A stretch of 64,000 bases of DNA, from the NCBI GenBank assembly GCA_904066235.2, contig CAJFCV020000001.1:13759291-13823290 (forward strand). The letters run 5' to 3'. Both the position numbers and the translations under genes were made by a program. Source of the stretch: Bursaphelenchus xylophilus (lineage: Eukaryota; Nematoda; Chromadorea; Rhabditida; Aphelenchoididae). The notes under the pieces were generated by a model. It was not told the DNA's origin and did no database searches. It saw only the letters and a list, made by a program, of their open reading frames with translations. Positions 39,801 to 51,800 of the stretch are shown here, piece after piece. Within the stretch, counting starts at the first letter, position 1, and every line of letters starts with the position of its first letter.

Positions 39801-42800
39801 AAAAGAATTTGGATTTTTCCCAAGCTGGGGGCAAATTTAAAAGTTAATTTTTTAGGGTATGCACATAGTAAATTGTTGTATTTTGGTTTCAAAAAAAGAT
39901 AGTGAGATTTTTCGAAACTCGAAAAAAAAATTATTTTCTTTGATTTTTATTTTTTTTTTTTTTTTTTTTTTCAAATTCCTGTATTTTATTTCAAATCTTA
40001 CACGAAATATTTCCACAAAAAATCGATTTTCTCTCTGTAAAATCCGCAGAGAAATGGCTAAAAAATATTTTTTTTGTCTGACCGATCTCCGAATTTACCG
40101 TACTCTCTCAGAAAAAATCGATCAATTTATTAATTTCCGGAGCAATATAGAACCTCAAATTTACCGAGTTTTTTTGAAAGGACTATTTAAAGCATATAGG
40201 CCAAATTTAGAGAAAATCAAAGGGTTATGTCCCGGGTAATTGACGTTTTAACTCTACTTACAATCCGATCTCCGAAGCCAGCCATCGTCTCAGAATTCGG
40301 TCAGGAGTTTGTGGCAGCCGGAAAGAGGTGCGGGAGGTGGTTGGAGTGTCCAAACTGCTGCTGCTGGAAGGCTCGTCGGATAGCAAGATGGTCCCTCCTT
40401 GACTGGACGCTTCGAGGCCCCATTCTCGAAGCAGTTCAATCGCGGTTTCCACCTGAAATTTTGAATATTATTTTTGGAAAATGAAAAAAAAATAAAAAAG
40501 TGACATTAAAAAAAAAAAAAAATAAAAAAAAAAATAAAATAAGAATAAAAAAAAGATTAAAAAATAAAGTTAAAAAAATTAATCAAAACAAAAAAAAATA
40601 ACAAAACAAAAAATAAAAACAAATTAAAAATTAAAAAAATAAAATAAAAAAGAGACATTAAAAAATAAAAAAAAATACAAAACAAAAAATAAAAACAAAA
40701 TAAAAAATCAAAAAAATAAAATAAAAAAAGAGACATTAAAAAAATAAAATAAACAAAAATATAAAAAATGAAAAAATAAAAAAAAATACAAAACAAAAAA
40801 TATAAAAAAATGAAAAAAATAAAAATAAAATAAAAAATAATAAAAAAAAAATAAAAAAGAAATACCTGAAAATGCAGAATAATTTGCCAGATCAATCCCA
40901 AAATAATCCTTGGATTCCCATCCGCCAAATCCGACGCATTATTATTGACCAATTCCAAGCCTCGACCTCGAAGATGAGTCAAACAGGTCTGGAGATTGGT
41001 TATGTGATGGACTCGTTTTGATATGTAGGCTTTGTTTACTGGCTGAAATTTTAATTTTATTGAGCGAATGTTTAAAAAAATAAAGGATTTTGAATAATAA
41101 TTTTTTATTTTATAAATAATTTCAAACATTTTTAAAAAATAAAAAAAAATCAAAAAACTTTTTATTTTATAAATAATTTTAAAAAATTTTAAAAAGTGAA
41201 AAAAAAATCAAAAAACTTTTTATTTTATAAATAATTTTAAAAAATTTTAAAAAATAAAAAAAAATCAAAAAACTTTTTATTTTATAAATAATTTTAAAAA
41301 ATTTTAAAAAGTGAAAAAAAAAATCAAAAAACTTTTTATTTTATAAATAATTTTAAAAATTTTTAAAAAGTGAAAAAAAAATCAAAAAAATTTTTTTTTA
41401 TTTTATAAATAATTTCAAAAAATTTTTTTTTGAAAATCTCAAAATAAGTTTTGCCCCAAAAAACACTATTTTGCACAAGACATTTTTTTTGATTATCATT
41501 TTTCTCAGCGACAAATCATTTTATAGGAAGTTTTAAAAAAATAAAAATTAATTTTTTTAATAAAAAATTTAAAAAATTAACCAAAATTCCTCTCCCCCAC
41601 TACTTACCAATGCATCACCAGTCAAGACTTCGATTAGATGGCATAAAAAAACGCCATCTCTGAGATCAGTGCAGAGATTTGTGATCTGTCCTGATGAGGA
41701 GTGCTAAAACAACGCAAAATTATTATTTTCATTAATTTTTCGGCCAAAAACGAAAAACTCGTTTTTTAAAGATACCACTTACAGTCTCCAGATGGTAGTT
41801 AATCCATTTCGTGAACGTTTTCTTTTGACATTTCTCGTTGTCGTCTGAAAATGAGCGTAATGGCGATGAGACAATCCTCCACACCGTTTTCATCTTTTAC
41901 TTTGTTCTATCTTTTTTTTGTCTTTCTCTTATGCAAATTTTTGTTCTTTATTTGAGTACTGTAATGCTTTCAGGGTTGGGTTTACATCAGACTTTACTGG
42001 AAGATCGCAGCGGTTAGTATATATGATATTATCATAGTTAGAGGGCGGAGAGTGTACACGAATGGAGTGGATGAGACAAAACGAATGGATGTCGAGTAAT
42101 ATGAGTCTGTCGGGAAAATAATGAGCACTTCGCCGTTTCGAAAATCGCATCGCCGCTGGAAAAATGAATTGTATCGCGGTAAAATCAAATTGCTTTTCGC
42201 TTGGTGATCATTATTTTCCCGACAAGTTGATATTGAAAGTACGTTACCACAACGTGTCTTGAAAAATTCAAAATTGAGCAAAACAAAGTATATATGTGTA
42301 TATGAGAAGATGGCTGGTTGATGACAGCTTTTAAACGGCAGTGGATCTACTTTCTAATCGCACTTTTTTGTTAACAATAAGAGCCGAAAAGGTCTGCAAA
42401 AAAGCCAAGAAACCCCCGAAATAAATATTTTTTCCTATCCTAGTGGTATCTGCATTGGACTTAGGGTAACCAAAAGCGTGGATTTCAAAATTCCAATCCA
42501 TTTTTTTTCACGAAGGACGGAAAGGTCCGCTAAAAAAAAGAAAAGAGGAGTGCGGAGAGGGGAGGAGGTTTTCGATGGCGCTGATTTCGAATATCGTATC
42601 CATTTTTTATTAATTTTACAATTTTGCTTAAGCAGTAGTGTTAATTAGTAATTTTAAAAAATTTTTTTTTGAGTTATGGATTTAGGGGTTTTCGGTGGTG
42701 CTGATTTTGAAAATTGTATCCATTTCTTCTGAATTCTTGCCTATCTTCCTCAATTCTTTAAAATAAATGTTTTAATTGGTAAAAACTTGGTCAAACTTGT

Positions 42801-45800
42801 ATGATATTGTGAGAAAACTTATGACGCTTTTTTCGTCTTTACAGCGAAAATGACACTACTGCTTAAGCAAAATTGTAAAATTCAAGAAAAATTGATACGA
42901 TTTTCGAAATCAGCGCCATCGGAAACCTCCCCCCACCCTTCCCCCGCCCTCTTCTTTCCTTTTTTTAGCGGACCTTTCCGTACTCAATCATTTTTTTTGA
43001 TCCTTGCTTCTTTTTCTTAAGCAGTACTGCAAGGTATGTATTCGTTTTTACCTCTAAAGCACCTCTCATAACAAACAGATAAACAAGCAAAAATTAGGAA
43101 AATGGATTGAATTTCCCAAATCACCCTGATCGATTACCCTACAACTCTCCAGATCCCTCTCGGTTTCGAAAAACAAGTATTTTTTTGCTTTTTTTAATGT
43201 CTGGCCTTGAATTTCTTTAATGGCTCTCCGCGAAAACAAAGTCAGCAAAACAGTAAAATAATTATTTGCAAGTAAGTCGAATGTCACTGTAAATTTTCTC
43301 CGTCGTGTTTAGCACTATATCGCAAGAATTTTTTGAAAATTTCGTTTTCCAAGCTGCAAAAGACGCGGTTCAAAAGTAGGTGTATATATGTGGTATGTAA
43401 ACATCTAAATTTGTCGCAAGTTTTATTGAAATCCAAGCGTCGCACTTCTAGCGAGATAAAAAGTTGGGTCTTGCCGTTAACATGCTTGCTTGACAAGCCT
43501 AAAACTTCAAAAATTTAAAAAATTTAGAAGCTTTGGAAATTAAAAAAAATAGAATTTTCAAAAATCATAAAATTCAAAAATTTAAATTTTTTTAGAAACT
43601 CAAAAAAAATCAAAAATTTACAAGCCCCTAAATCCCTCAAAATTACAAAAAAGCCTCTTTGATGTGCCTAGAAATCAAAGACCATCGTTTTTTCTGTCCA
43701 CCTTTCCCAGATTACGATCCAGACCCCTGCAAAGTCACCTCGCTTCCCGCAACTTCCGATTAGGAAACGAAAAGAGCTCCCTAACGTTTTTCTTCCCCCC
43801 TCCCTGGAACTCCCTCCTTTCGAAAATAAAAACAAGGAAAGGCGATTCAGGAAGATGCCTTTGCCAGATGGAGTCGCGTTTCTGGATGTCGCGCACTTCT
43901 CTTCCCTCGTTTTTTTTATTTTGTTGTTTTCGCGAAACCCCCATAAAAATGGGATCCTTTTGGCGGGCTTTTCGAAACCGAGGAGGAAGCGTGTACTATG
44001 GTAAACACGTAATCGTCAGCGTCTGGGAAAACAGATTTAAGTGCAGAGTTTTTGAAGAAAAAGTTTGGATTTTTTTTGTTAAAACTTGAGATAATCCTAT
44101 CGCTGCAAAGATAAAGAAAGCGGTCAGAAAAAAAAAATTTATTATCTTTGCCAGTTTAGTGCGGAAAAAATTGATTATTTGTGGAAACAACTAGCTCTGC
44201 GATAGAAATAGGCAGGCAACTTTTCAGCCAAGAATCGCAAAAGGTTTAACATTTTTCCCCGACTTTCGGCCTAAAAATCTCGGTCGTTTATGCAAAGAGC
44301 GAGCTCGGAGTAGCGTTTTAGAAAAAAATGATTCTAAATTTCTCCCCATTTCAACGAAAATATGAGCGCCACCTTTGGCGTATACAGTGGCCGACCCGAT
44401 CCAGTGGCAAAAAACGTATCATTTTGCATCCGGGAGGTATCAAAAAATCTAGCAAAATACCTCCCTCTCCAAGTGAAAAACTCCGGTTTCAACAGGCGAA
44501 AAAACTCCGGTGTAAAACGGAGTTTTTTTAGTTGGAAAAGGAAGCATTTTGCAATAATTTTTTGATACTTCCCGGATACAAAATGGTACGTGTTTTGCCG
44601 CAGCATCAGATCCGTCACTGTGTATACTCCGCCTGCAATGTCTTTGCTGGATTTTCGTATCTCCACAAACATTTCTACAAAACCCCATTTTTCCCTCTAT
44701 AAAGTTCAAACATCCCGAAAGGTATCCTTGAATAAACTAGATGATTGATCTTTTAGCTTGAAAAATGACGAGCTTGCGGCTTTTCGAATAATGATAGAGG
44801 GCTTCCCACTTTTTGTGTTTTGGCATTCCAAATGTTCGAGATATTGCCACGTGCAAAAGAAATGGATCGCTGGGCCTGCGATGAGTCATTCCGGGGTGTG
44901 GCGTTGCAAAACGTAATTAAAAGTCTGTCGGGGAAATAAAGTGGATTCGTCGGGCCTTGGAATCGCCCATCATAGATTTGCAATGGCTATCAGAATTTTT
45001 AAAAAAACTGAAGGCCTCAACAACACGATAAAGTGGAGCCACTGTACAACAAACTCCCGTACAGCAAAACCTGCCTATGAAAAATAATTGCAAAGGCCTA
45101 GAAAGTCAGTTTTTGGTCGAACCTTCGCATAACGAAACTGTTCTATCAGCCTGTCGGGAAAATATTGAGCATAGTGTGGCTGCACCAATCACATCGCTGA
45201 AGTGAAATTCAATTTGATTTTCCCACGAAACTATTTATTTCTTGCGACAGAATGCTCATTATTTTCGCGACAGACTGATAGAGCAAACTATTTTTTTTGA
45301 CATTCTTTGTGTAGAGGTTTTAGCTAATTCCCTATTTCCCCAATGACAAAAAAATGAGTCAGCAAAAATATTGCAGCCAAGTTCTTTTCTGTACCTAGCT
45401 AAGAAATTTGTTTGCGTATTCTACGACTAAAGAAATACGACGGAAATAAAAAAATCTGAAAAAAAGAAACATTTGGAATGAAGAAAGAGATCGTATGATG
45501 AATATTTTATAAAAAAAATATGAACATCCGCCCACAAAGGTCCCAAAAAAGTAAAATTAACCTTAAAACCACATTTTTTGCAATTCAAAATCGTTTTTTT
45601 ACAATTAAACCCCCAAAAAATTAAAAAATCCCTTTTTAGGCCTAAAATTTAGGCCCTAGAAACGCCTGAAAGCCGGTCGCAGCGTCTTTAGCAATAACAT
45701 TCTCCCCCCATTTCATTGTTCTAAAGAAAGCCTAAAGCGGAAAATGAAGAGAAGCTCGGAATTCGTGGGGCCCGTTTCGGCCGCTCTTGCTCTTTTCGGC

Positions 45801-48800
45801 TGTCGGCTTTCCGAATTTTTTGAACGAAAAATTTCCGCAGAAGGAAAAAACAACAACAAACAGAAATATGGCATGTCAGAAGAGAGAGGGCTGATGCCTT
45901 TTTTAAGACAAAATTTTTGAAAAATCACTTTTTTTAACCGAAAAATTAGATAGGCTTGGCCAAAAAATCGAGGCCAATAAATTTTTTGTCGCTATAGGAG
46001 GATGAGTTTGTTATACAGAGGTTCTGGGCTAAAGTAGTACAGCCCCCCATGACCCAGTACATACCCCCTCGTCCATTCTGAACCCCAAAATTTATTTCAA
46101 AGGATTAATCCAAGTTGTATGGTCCAGCACAAGCCCCCTACGTTTTAGATAAAGCCCCCTCCGTTTTAGATAAAGCCCCCTACGTTTTAGGTCAAGCCCC
46201 CTACGTTTTAGATCAAACCCCCAACGTAGTAGATCAAACCCCCACTTACATTTTTTGTATTATTCTAATTTGTTCATTATGTGGGGTGTGAAACGGGCAA
46301 AACAGTGGGGGTTTGAACTACCTTTCGTGGGGGGCTCAACTACCGAAGCCCCGAGGTTCTATTTTAACCAAAGTTTTTCCAGTGAAATAGAACCTTTGCA
46401 TAACAAACTCCCTTACAACGGAACCTGCCTATACTGGTTGACAAAAATTTCTTTCCACCTCGTATCTCGGGAACCGCTGGGCCTAGAACTTTCCAATTCG
46501 GCATAGAAACATCCTGGGACAATCTAACACCATACCCAAAAAATTATATCATTTGATGCACTTTTTATGCAAAAGGTAAAAAGCGGGATGACAAAATTTT
46601 CTTTCTTTCCACTTCGGAAAAACGTTTGCAAATCGTAAACCAGAGGGCGCTAAGGCATGATTGTGGTATCGTTGCGTTCGCGAAGGAACCCTCTCTCGAT
46701 CCGTGTCACAATTTTACAGGAGTTTTCGTTTGTTCGCCCTTGGGGGTCTGTTAATTGCTATAACGAGCAAGTTCAGCGATCTCAAAAATCAATTCTAGGC
46801 CAAAATAAAAAAAACCCTCCTTGCAACGAAACCCTTCTACAACAAACAATTTTTCAACATCCCATTTACTTTACTATCAGTCTGTCGGGAAAATAATGTG
46901 GATTTGATGCGCCTTGGAATTGCCCATCATCGCTTTGCAAAGGCTAGCCTCAGCTGGAAATTTGGCGAAACAGCGACTAGATGAGACATTTTACTGCGAA
47001 ATACCCATTTTTTTCCGTCAGGATGACTTTAACAGGGCAAAAGCTCTTTAAAGCCTCAATTTAACCCTAAAAATAACCAAGCCTCGATTTCTTACCCGCA
47101 AAAATACGGAAAATACGGCATACGGACACACGAGTTTTATGACACTTTTATGTGACGAGCCCGTGCTATTGCATGCATTCGCAACATTCTGGGGTATTTG
47201 AGCTTCTTTCAAGATAGTTTTCAGTAACAGCCAGAAATTTAAGCCACAGAGCGGCGCTACGACTTTTTGGGCCGACGACAGTTCGGTTAATTACAAAATT
47301 TATCGATAGGGGGCCTAGGGCACCTGGATACCCAAAAAAAGGACGTAGGAAGTGCCTACGAGGCCTGGAAAAGCCACTGGATCGTCGGGGAAGGCCGGCG
47401 GGGAGTTGGCGAAGACTTGCAATATGTCCACTTTTTCCAATTTCAGCTATGACTAACGTACCTCAAAATAGGTGATAAGCTGTCCTAGGACCCGCTCAAT
47501 CTTTTTATTTCTACAGGGTCTTACAAAAAACGTGAAGGAAAGTGGAAGGCTATAACTTCCGGCGGAGGCGGCGCAGAGACTTCGTATTTGAAATATGTAT
47601 TTTTAAAAGACGTAAGTTTTTGTCTACGAAATCATAAGCTCTTAAAGTGCAAACTGAGGTCGCTGCGACCTTCTGAAGCAGAAGTATCTCTACTCCGAAA
47701 ACCAGGGGCCTGTCCCACTAACAAATCGTAGCGCGAATCACGAAATGGAAGTGCGAAAAATCATGCAAAAGCGAGAGAGGTGAGAGAAAAAGCGGGCTCT
47801 CTCGGAAATCCGCGCTACGGTTTTTTTGTGCTAAATACCGAAATGTGTTTACTTTTTTGGCTGTAACTCCTTTCAATAACGTCCGATTTACATGATTTCA
47901 AAAACCATCGACAAAGAAGACACACAGCTTCCAGAAAATGTGAATTTTGTTTGCTTTAACGCGGATTAAGGCTCCCCGCCAAGACGAATTACATTTTCCT
48001 CCTCAAGAATCACGATTCCAAAATGTCGTATTTTCAAGTAAAATGTATCCTTAAACTACTCATCATAACCCCCAAAGCTCATATTGTCATTTATCAGCCC
48101 AAGCTGCCCCTTCCAAGCCCAAACTGCCCATTCCAAGCCCAATTTTGACCTCCTCTTGCCATAATTTGTTTGCATCACAAAAACATTTACGTTTTAAATT
48201 GTTTTTTTAATTACTCTATTCGTCTCCCAGAGGGACTGGGGCCGTTTTATCAGCCCAAATTAGCCCTGCCAAGCCCGATTTTGATCTACTCTTGCCATAA
48301 TTTTTTTGAACCAGAAAAACATTTACGTTTTTTTTTAAAACGTAAGTGTGCTGGGATTTCAAGAAATCCCAGCACAAGTTGAGAGAGAGCATGAAGAGCC
48401 TTCTCAGCCTCAACTGCGTCGATCAAGCCGAAGAATTGCCCACGGAGACACTCCTGGAACGTCTCATAGGATAATTAATCTCGCTTGCCGTTGTTATTTG
48501 AAAATGTTTGTTATCCCAAATGAATTTGTTCTTTTTGTTATGAAAACAAACTTAAATTTAAAAAAAACGTAAATGTTTTTCTGATTCAAAGAAATTATGG
48601 CAAGAGTAGATCAAAATTGGGCTTGGCAGGGCTAATTTGGGCTGATAAAACGCCCCCAGTCTCTCCGGGAGACGAATGGAATAATTTTTTTAAAAAAAAT
48701 TTTTAAAACGTAAATGTTTTTGTGATTCAAACAAATTATGGCAAGAGGAGGTCAAAATTGGGCTTGGAATGGGCAGTTTGGGCTTGGAAGGGGCAGCTTG

Positions 48801-51800
48801 GGCTGATAAATGACAATATGAGCTTTGGGGGTTATGATGAGTAGTTTAAGGATACATTTTACTTGAAAATACGACATTTTGGAATCGTGATTCTTGAGGA
48901 GGAAAATGTAATTCGTCTTGGCGGGGAGCCTTAATCCGCGTTAAAGCAAACAAAATTCACATTTTCTGGAAGCTGTTGTCGCGGCCAACGCGCCTCCTTG
49001 TTTCTGCGAGGTCGGCGTTGTTGGTTGCGCAATCAAACCTCGGTATAAAAGGGCTCACGATCCGTATTCAGAGAGAGAGTTTGGAATGGGAGCAAGCATG
49101 GTCGTCTCCTTTCGAAGACAATAAAGACGCCATGAGATATTTGGGGTTGTTCTAGAAGGTGTAGGGGATGCGGAGAGCCGGGTCGTGGAAGACGGTGAGA
49201 TACCCGTGTCCTTATTAGGACGAGGGTCAATCCATCGTACCCCCACAGAAAAGGGTGGTTACATCTGGAGGTCCCACCGAGATGGCTGGGATATCTGAAG
49301 TCCTGCCAACTTGGTTGGGAAACACCCACCGCCACCGCATCTCCGAACTTAGTATTTCTATTGTTAAACTACTTTTCTACGGTGTTTTGAATTGTGTTTG
49401 AATCGATGGAAATGGAACAACAAGGCAACTCGTCTCTCTCCAAGTTCGATGGACGTCAAAGAACTGTAAGTTGGGTCATAGTGTAACCGCGAGGAGAGTT
49501 CCCCCTTTTTGGCATAAATTTTTTTCAAAGTCGTTACCTTTTTGCAGTCCCCCGTTTACCATCTGTTGGTACTTTTAATTTTTTCCGGCCGGAGCGATAT
49601 CCCCCCAGTAAGCAGCTCAAAAGGTGAAGGCTCGTTATTCACCAGTCCGAATTTTTCTGCATAGAGTATCCTTTTTCCTCGACCAGTTGTCGAAACTCCA
49701 GTGGCCGTAACGACTAATTTTTGAACTCTCCTGTTCCGAAGGTGTAGGGACACCTGAGGTCTTTCGTATAAGGAAGCTACATCCCCCATCTTTTCGTCAC
49801 ATCTCGTTATGCGACAGGACTCGCTCTGAGGCGATTTGTGGCTGGATTTGCGAGAGAATGGCTCCGCATTTCCTGGTTTTGTTTTCATCAAATATTAGGG
49901 ACTGGGATATCGTTACTTTTCTTCCCCTTTCTTTCGTAGCTTCCTGAACGCGGCATTATTATTGGAATTAAAATACCCCTCACATTCAAAATTTAATATT
50001 CCGAGGGAGCCCCATTTGAGGTAGAGCAAAATGCTTCTTGGCCACCGTAACAAATACTATATGACCTTTACCCCTAGAGTTAGCCGGACAAATATCACTT
50101 CTCCCAGTGTTGATCACAAAAGAGCTTGCTTGATCACCAAGTCACTAGGATCTTCACACGTCGACAGAAAACAAGATCGACATTTTTTCTTCATGTAGAG
50201 ACGTCTACAAATTGTCTTATCCAAAATTCTCTTTCAAAGCTTCAACACTGACAATAATTTTTCTTAAAGTTAATGATCGAGGAGAACTTTCAATAATCTT
50301 ACTTTCAAAATTCAAATTTCATCAAAAACCCTCTCAAACACTTTGAGTTAAAATTTTGTCAGCAGCTTACTCTTCTAAAAATTTTGGATTTTCACCATCT
50401 CTCTAACACCGGAAATTTTATCATTTTTTGAATACGATTAGGTTTTTCCTTGAGCACTCCTTTTGCGCACTGTTTTTTTCTCTGGTTTGTTTGATGTCGC
50501 CTCCAGCTACCGCATTCTTGCACAGGTCAGCTTGATTTGACTCAAGGCTAGAACGCCATTGTTGGGAAACGCCCGTGACGCAATTCGAGCTCTAATCGAA
50601 GAACGCGCGAAACGATCGACACAGAAGATCAGCAGAAGAACATCATGAAAGGAAAGGACGCTGAGAACGAATTTCTTAAGGCATTTGGAAAAATTTTGGC
50701 TCAGGATATTGGGACGAAGTCTTGGATTGAAACATCGAATGCAATGTTTGCGGCACCCACTATTTCACTCACGTCGACAAAAATCTGCACCATCTCACAT
50801 TCACGTCTTGCATTCATCCGATTCTCTGTCTTCGGTATACCTTAGTTTCAGGAGTTTTATCGTTTAGCCAAATATTTCGACGCGGTCGCCGAAAACCACC
50901 GAGCCGGGGAGGCGAAGGAGTCCAACCTCATTTCCACCTCTTCCGTGCCGCGATCCACTTCGAAACTCCCGCTCATGTTCCAGCAGCCTAGCCAGTATCA
51001 GAGGAAATCCTATGAGTAATCATGCATGTTAATTTGCCGTTGTATAATTCTTTGTCGTTACTTCATCAGTCTCGCGACGTCGACACCGAAGCATTCCGAA
51101 CCTTGAGATTCGCCTTACCTCTATATATAATACAGTGGTCAAAGACCAAAATATATCACCGAGCAGAGCTCTCAGAAGCCACACGCTCATGGTGCTTGTA
51201 TTTATATATTACAGCTAATATATATTATACTCCAGAAGTCTTCAAGAATTCAGGTTTGCAGAAGTAGCCAGTCGTCGCATGTCTTTGTTTTGTATTATTG
51301 TTATTATTGGTTTTATTGTACTTTGAATTGTTTTATTTTCAAACGGCCTTTCATCTCCAGGACCAGCTCAATCAGCGATGCGGTCATCGCTAGTCCGGCC
51401 GGGGGAAGATGTCGCGGCCAACGCGCCTCCTTGTTTCTGCGAGGTCGGCGTTGTTGGTTGCGCAATCAAACCTCGGTATAAAAGGGCTCACGATCCGTAT
51501 TCAGAGAGAGAGTTTGGAATGGGAGCAAGCATGGTCGTCTCCTTTCGAAGACAATAAAGACGCCATGAGATATTTGGGGTTGTTCTAGAAGGTGTAGGGG
51601 ATGCGGAGAGCCGGGTCGTGGAAGACGGTGAGATACCCGTGTCCTTATTAGGACGAGGGTCAATCCATCGTACCCCCACAGAAAAGGGTGGTTACACTGT
51701 GTGTCTTCTTTGTCGATGGTTTTTGAAATCATGTAAATCGGACGTTATTGAAAGGAGTTACAGCCAAAAAAGTAAACACATTTCGGTATTTAGCACAAAA

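Larger units (their letters stand above)
48977..51696 (+). mobile_element. Complete LTR retroelement, non-autonomous
   Basis: Two 287-bp LTRs that look identical, each starting TGTCGCGG and ending GGTTACA, flanked by a CTGT duplication (48973-48976, 51697-51700). A primer binding site follows the left LTR by two bases and a polypurine tract precedes the right LTR. The 2.15 kb interior has no recognisable protease, reverse transcriptase or integrase; only short frames. It is therefore a TRIM/LARD-like passenger. Identical LTRs indicate a recent insertion. Confidence 0.9.

Noticed and set aside
41783..41893. Alternative first exon starting at ATG 41893
   Set aside because: Open into CH1 (MKTVWRIVSSPLRSFS), but it ignores a perfect ttttcag acceptor at 41845, and a phase-matched upstream exon exists. 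Kept only as an alternative.
43664..44089. 141-codon plus-strand frame
   Set aside because: Lies in a unique island, low-complexity at start, no known family, no splice or start support.
48216..48572. Frames spanning the foldback arms
   Set aside because: Mostly arm sequence; only the unpaired core is kept as a tentative feature.
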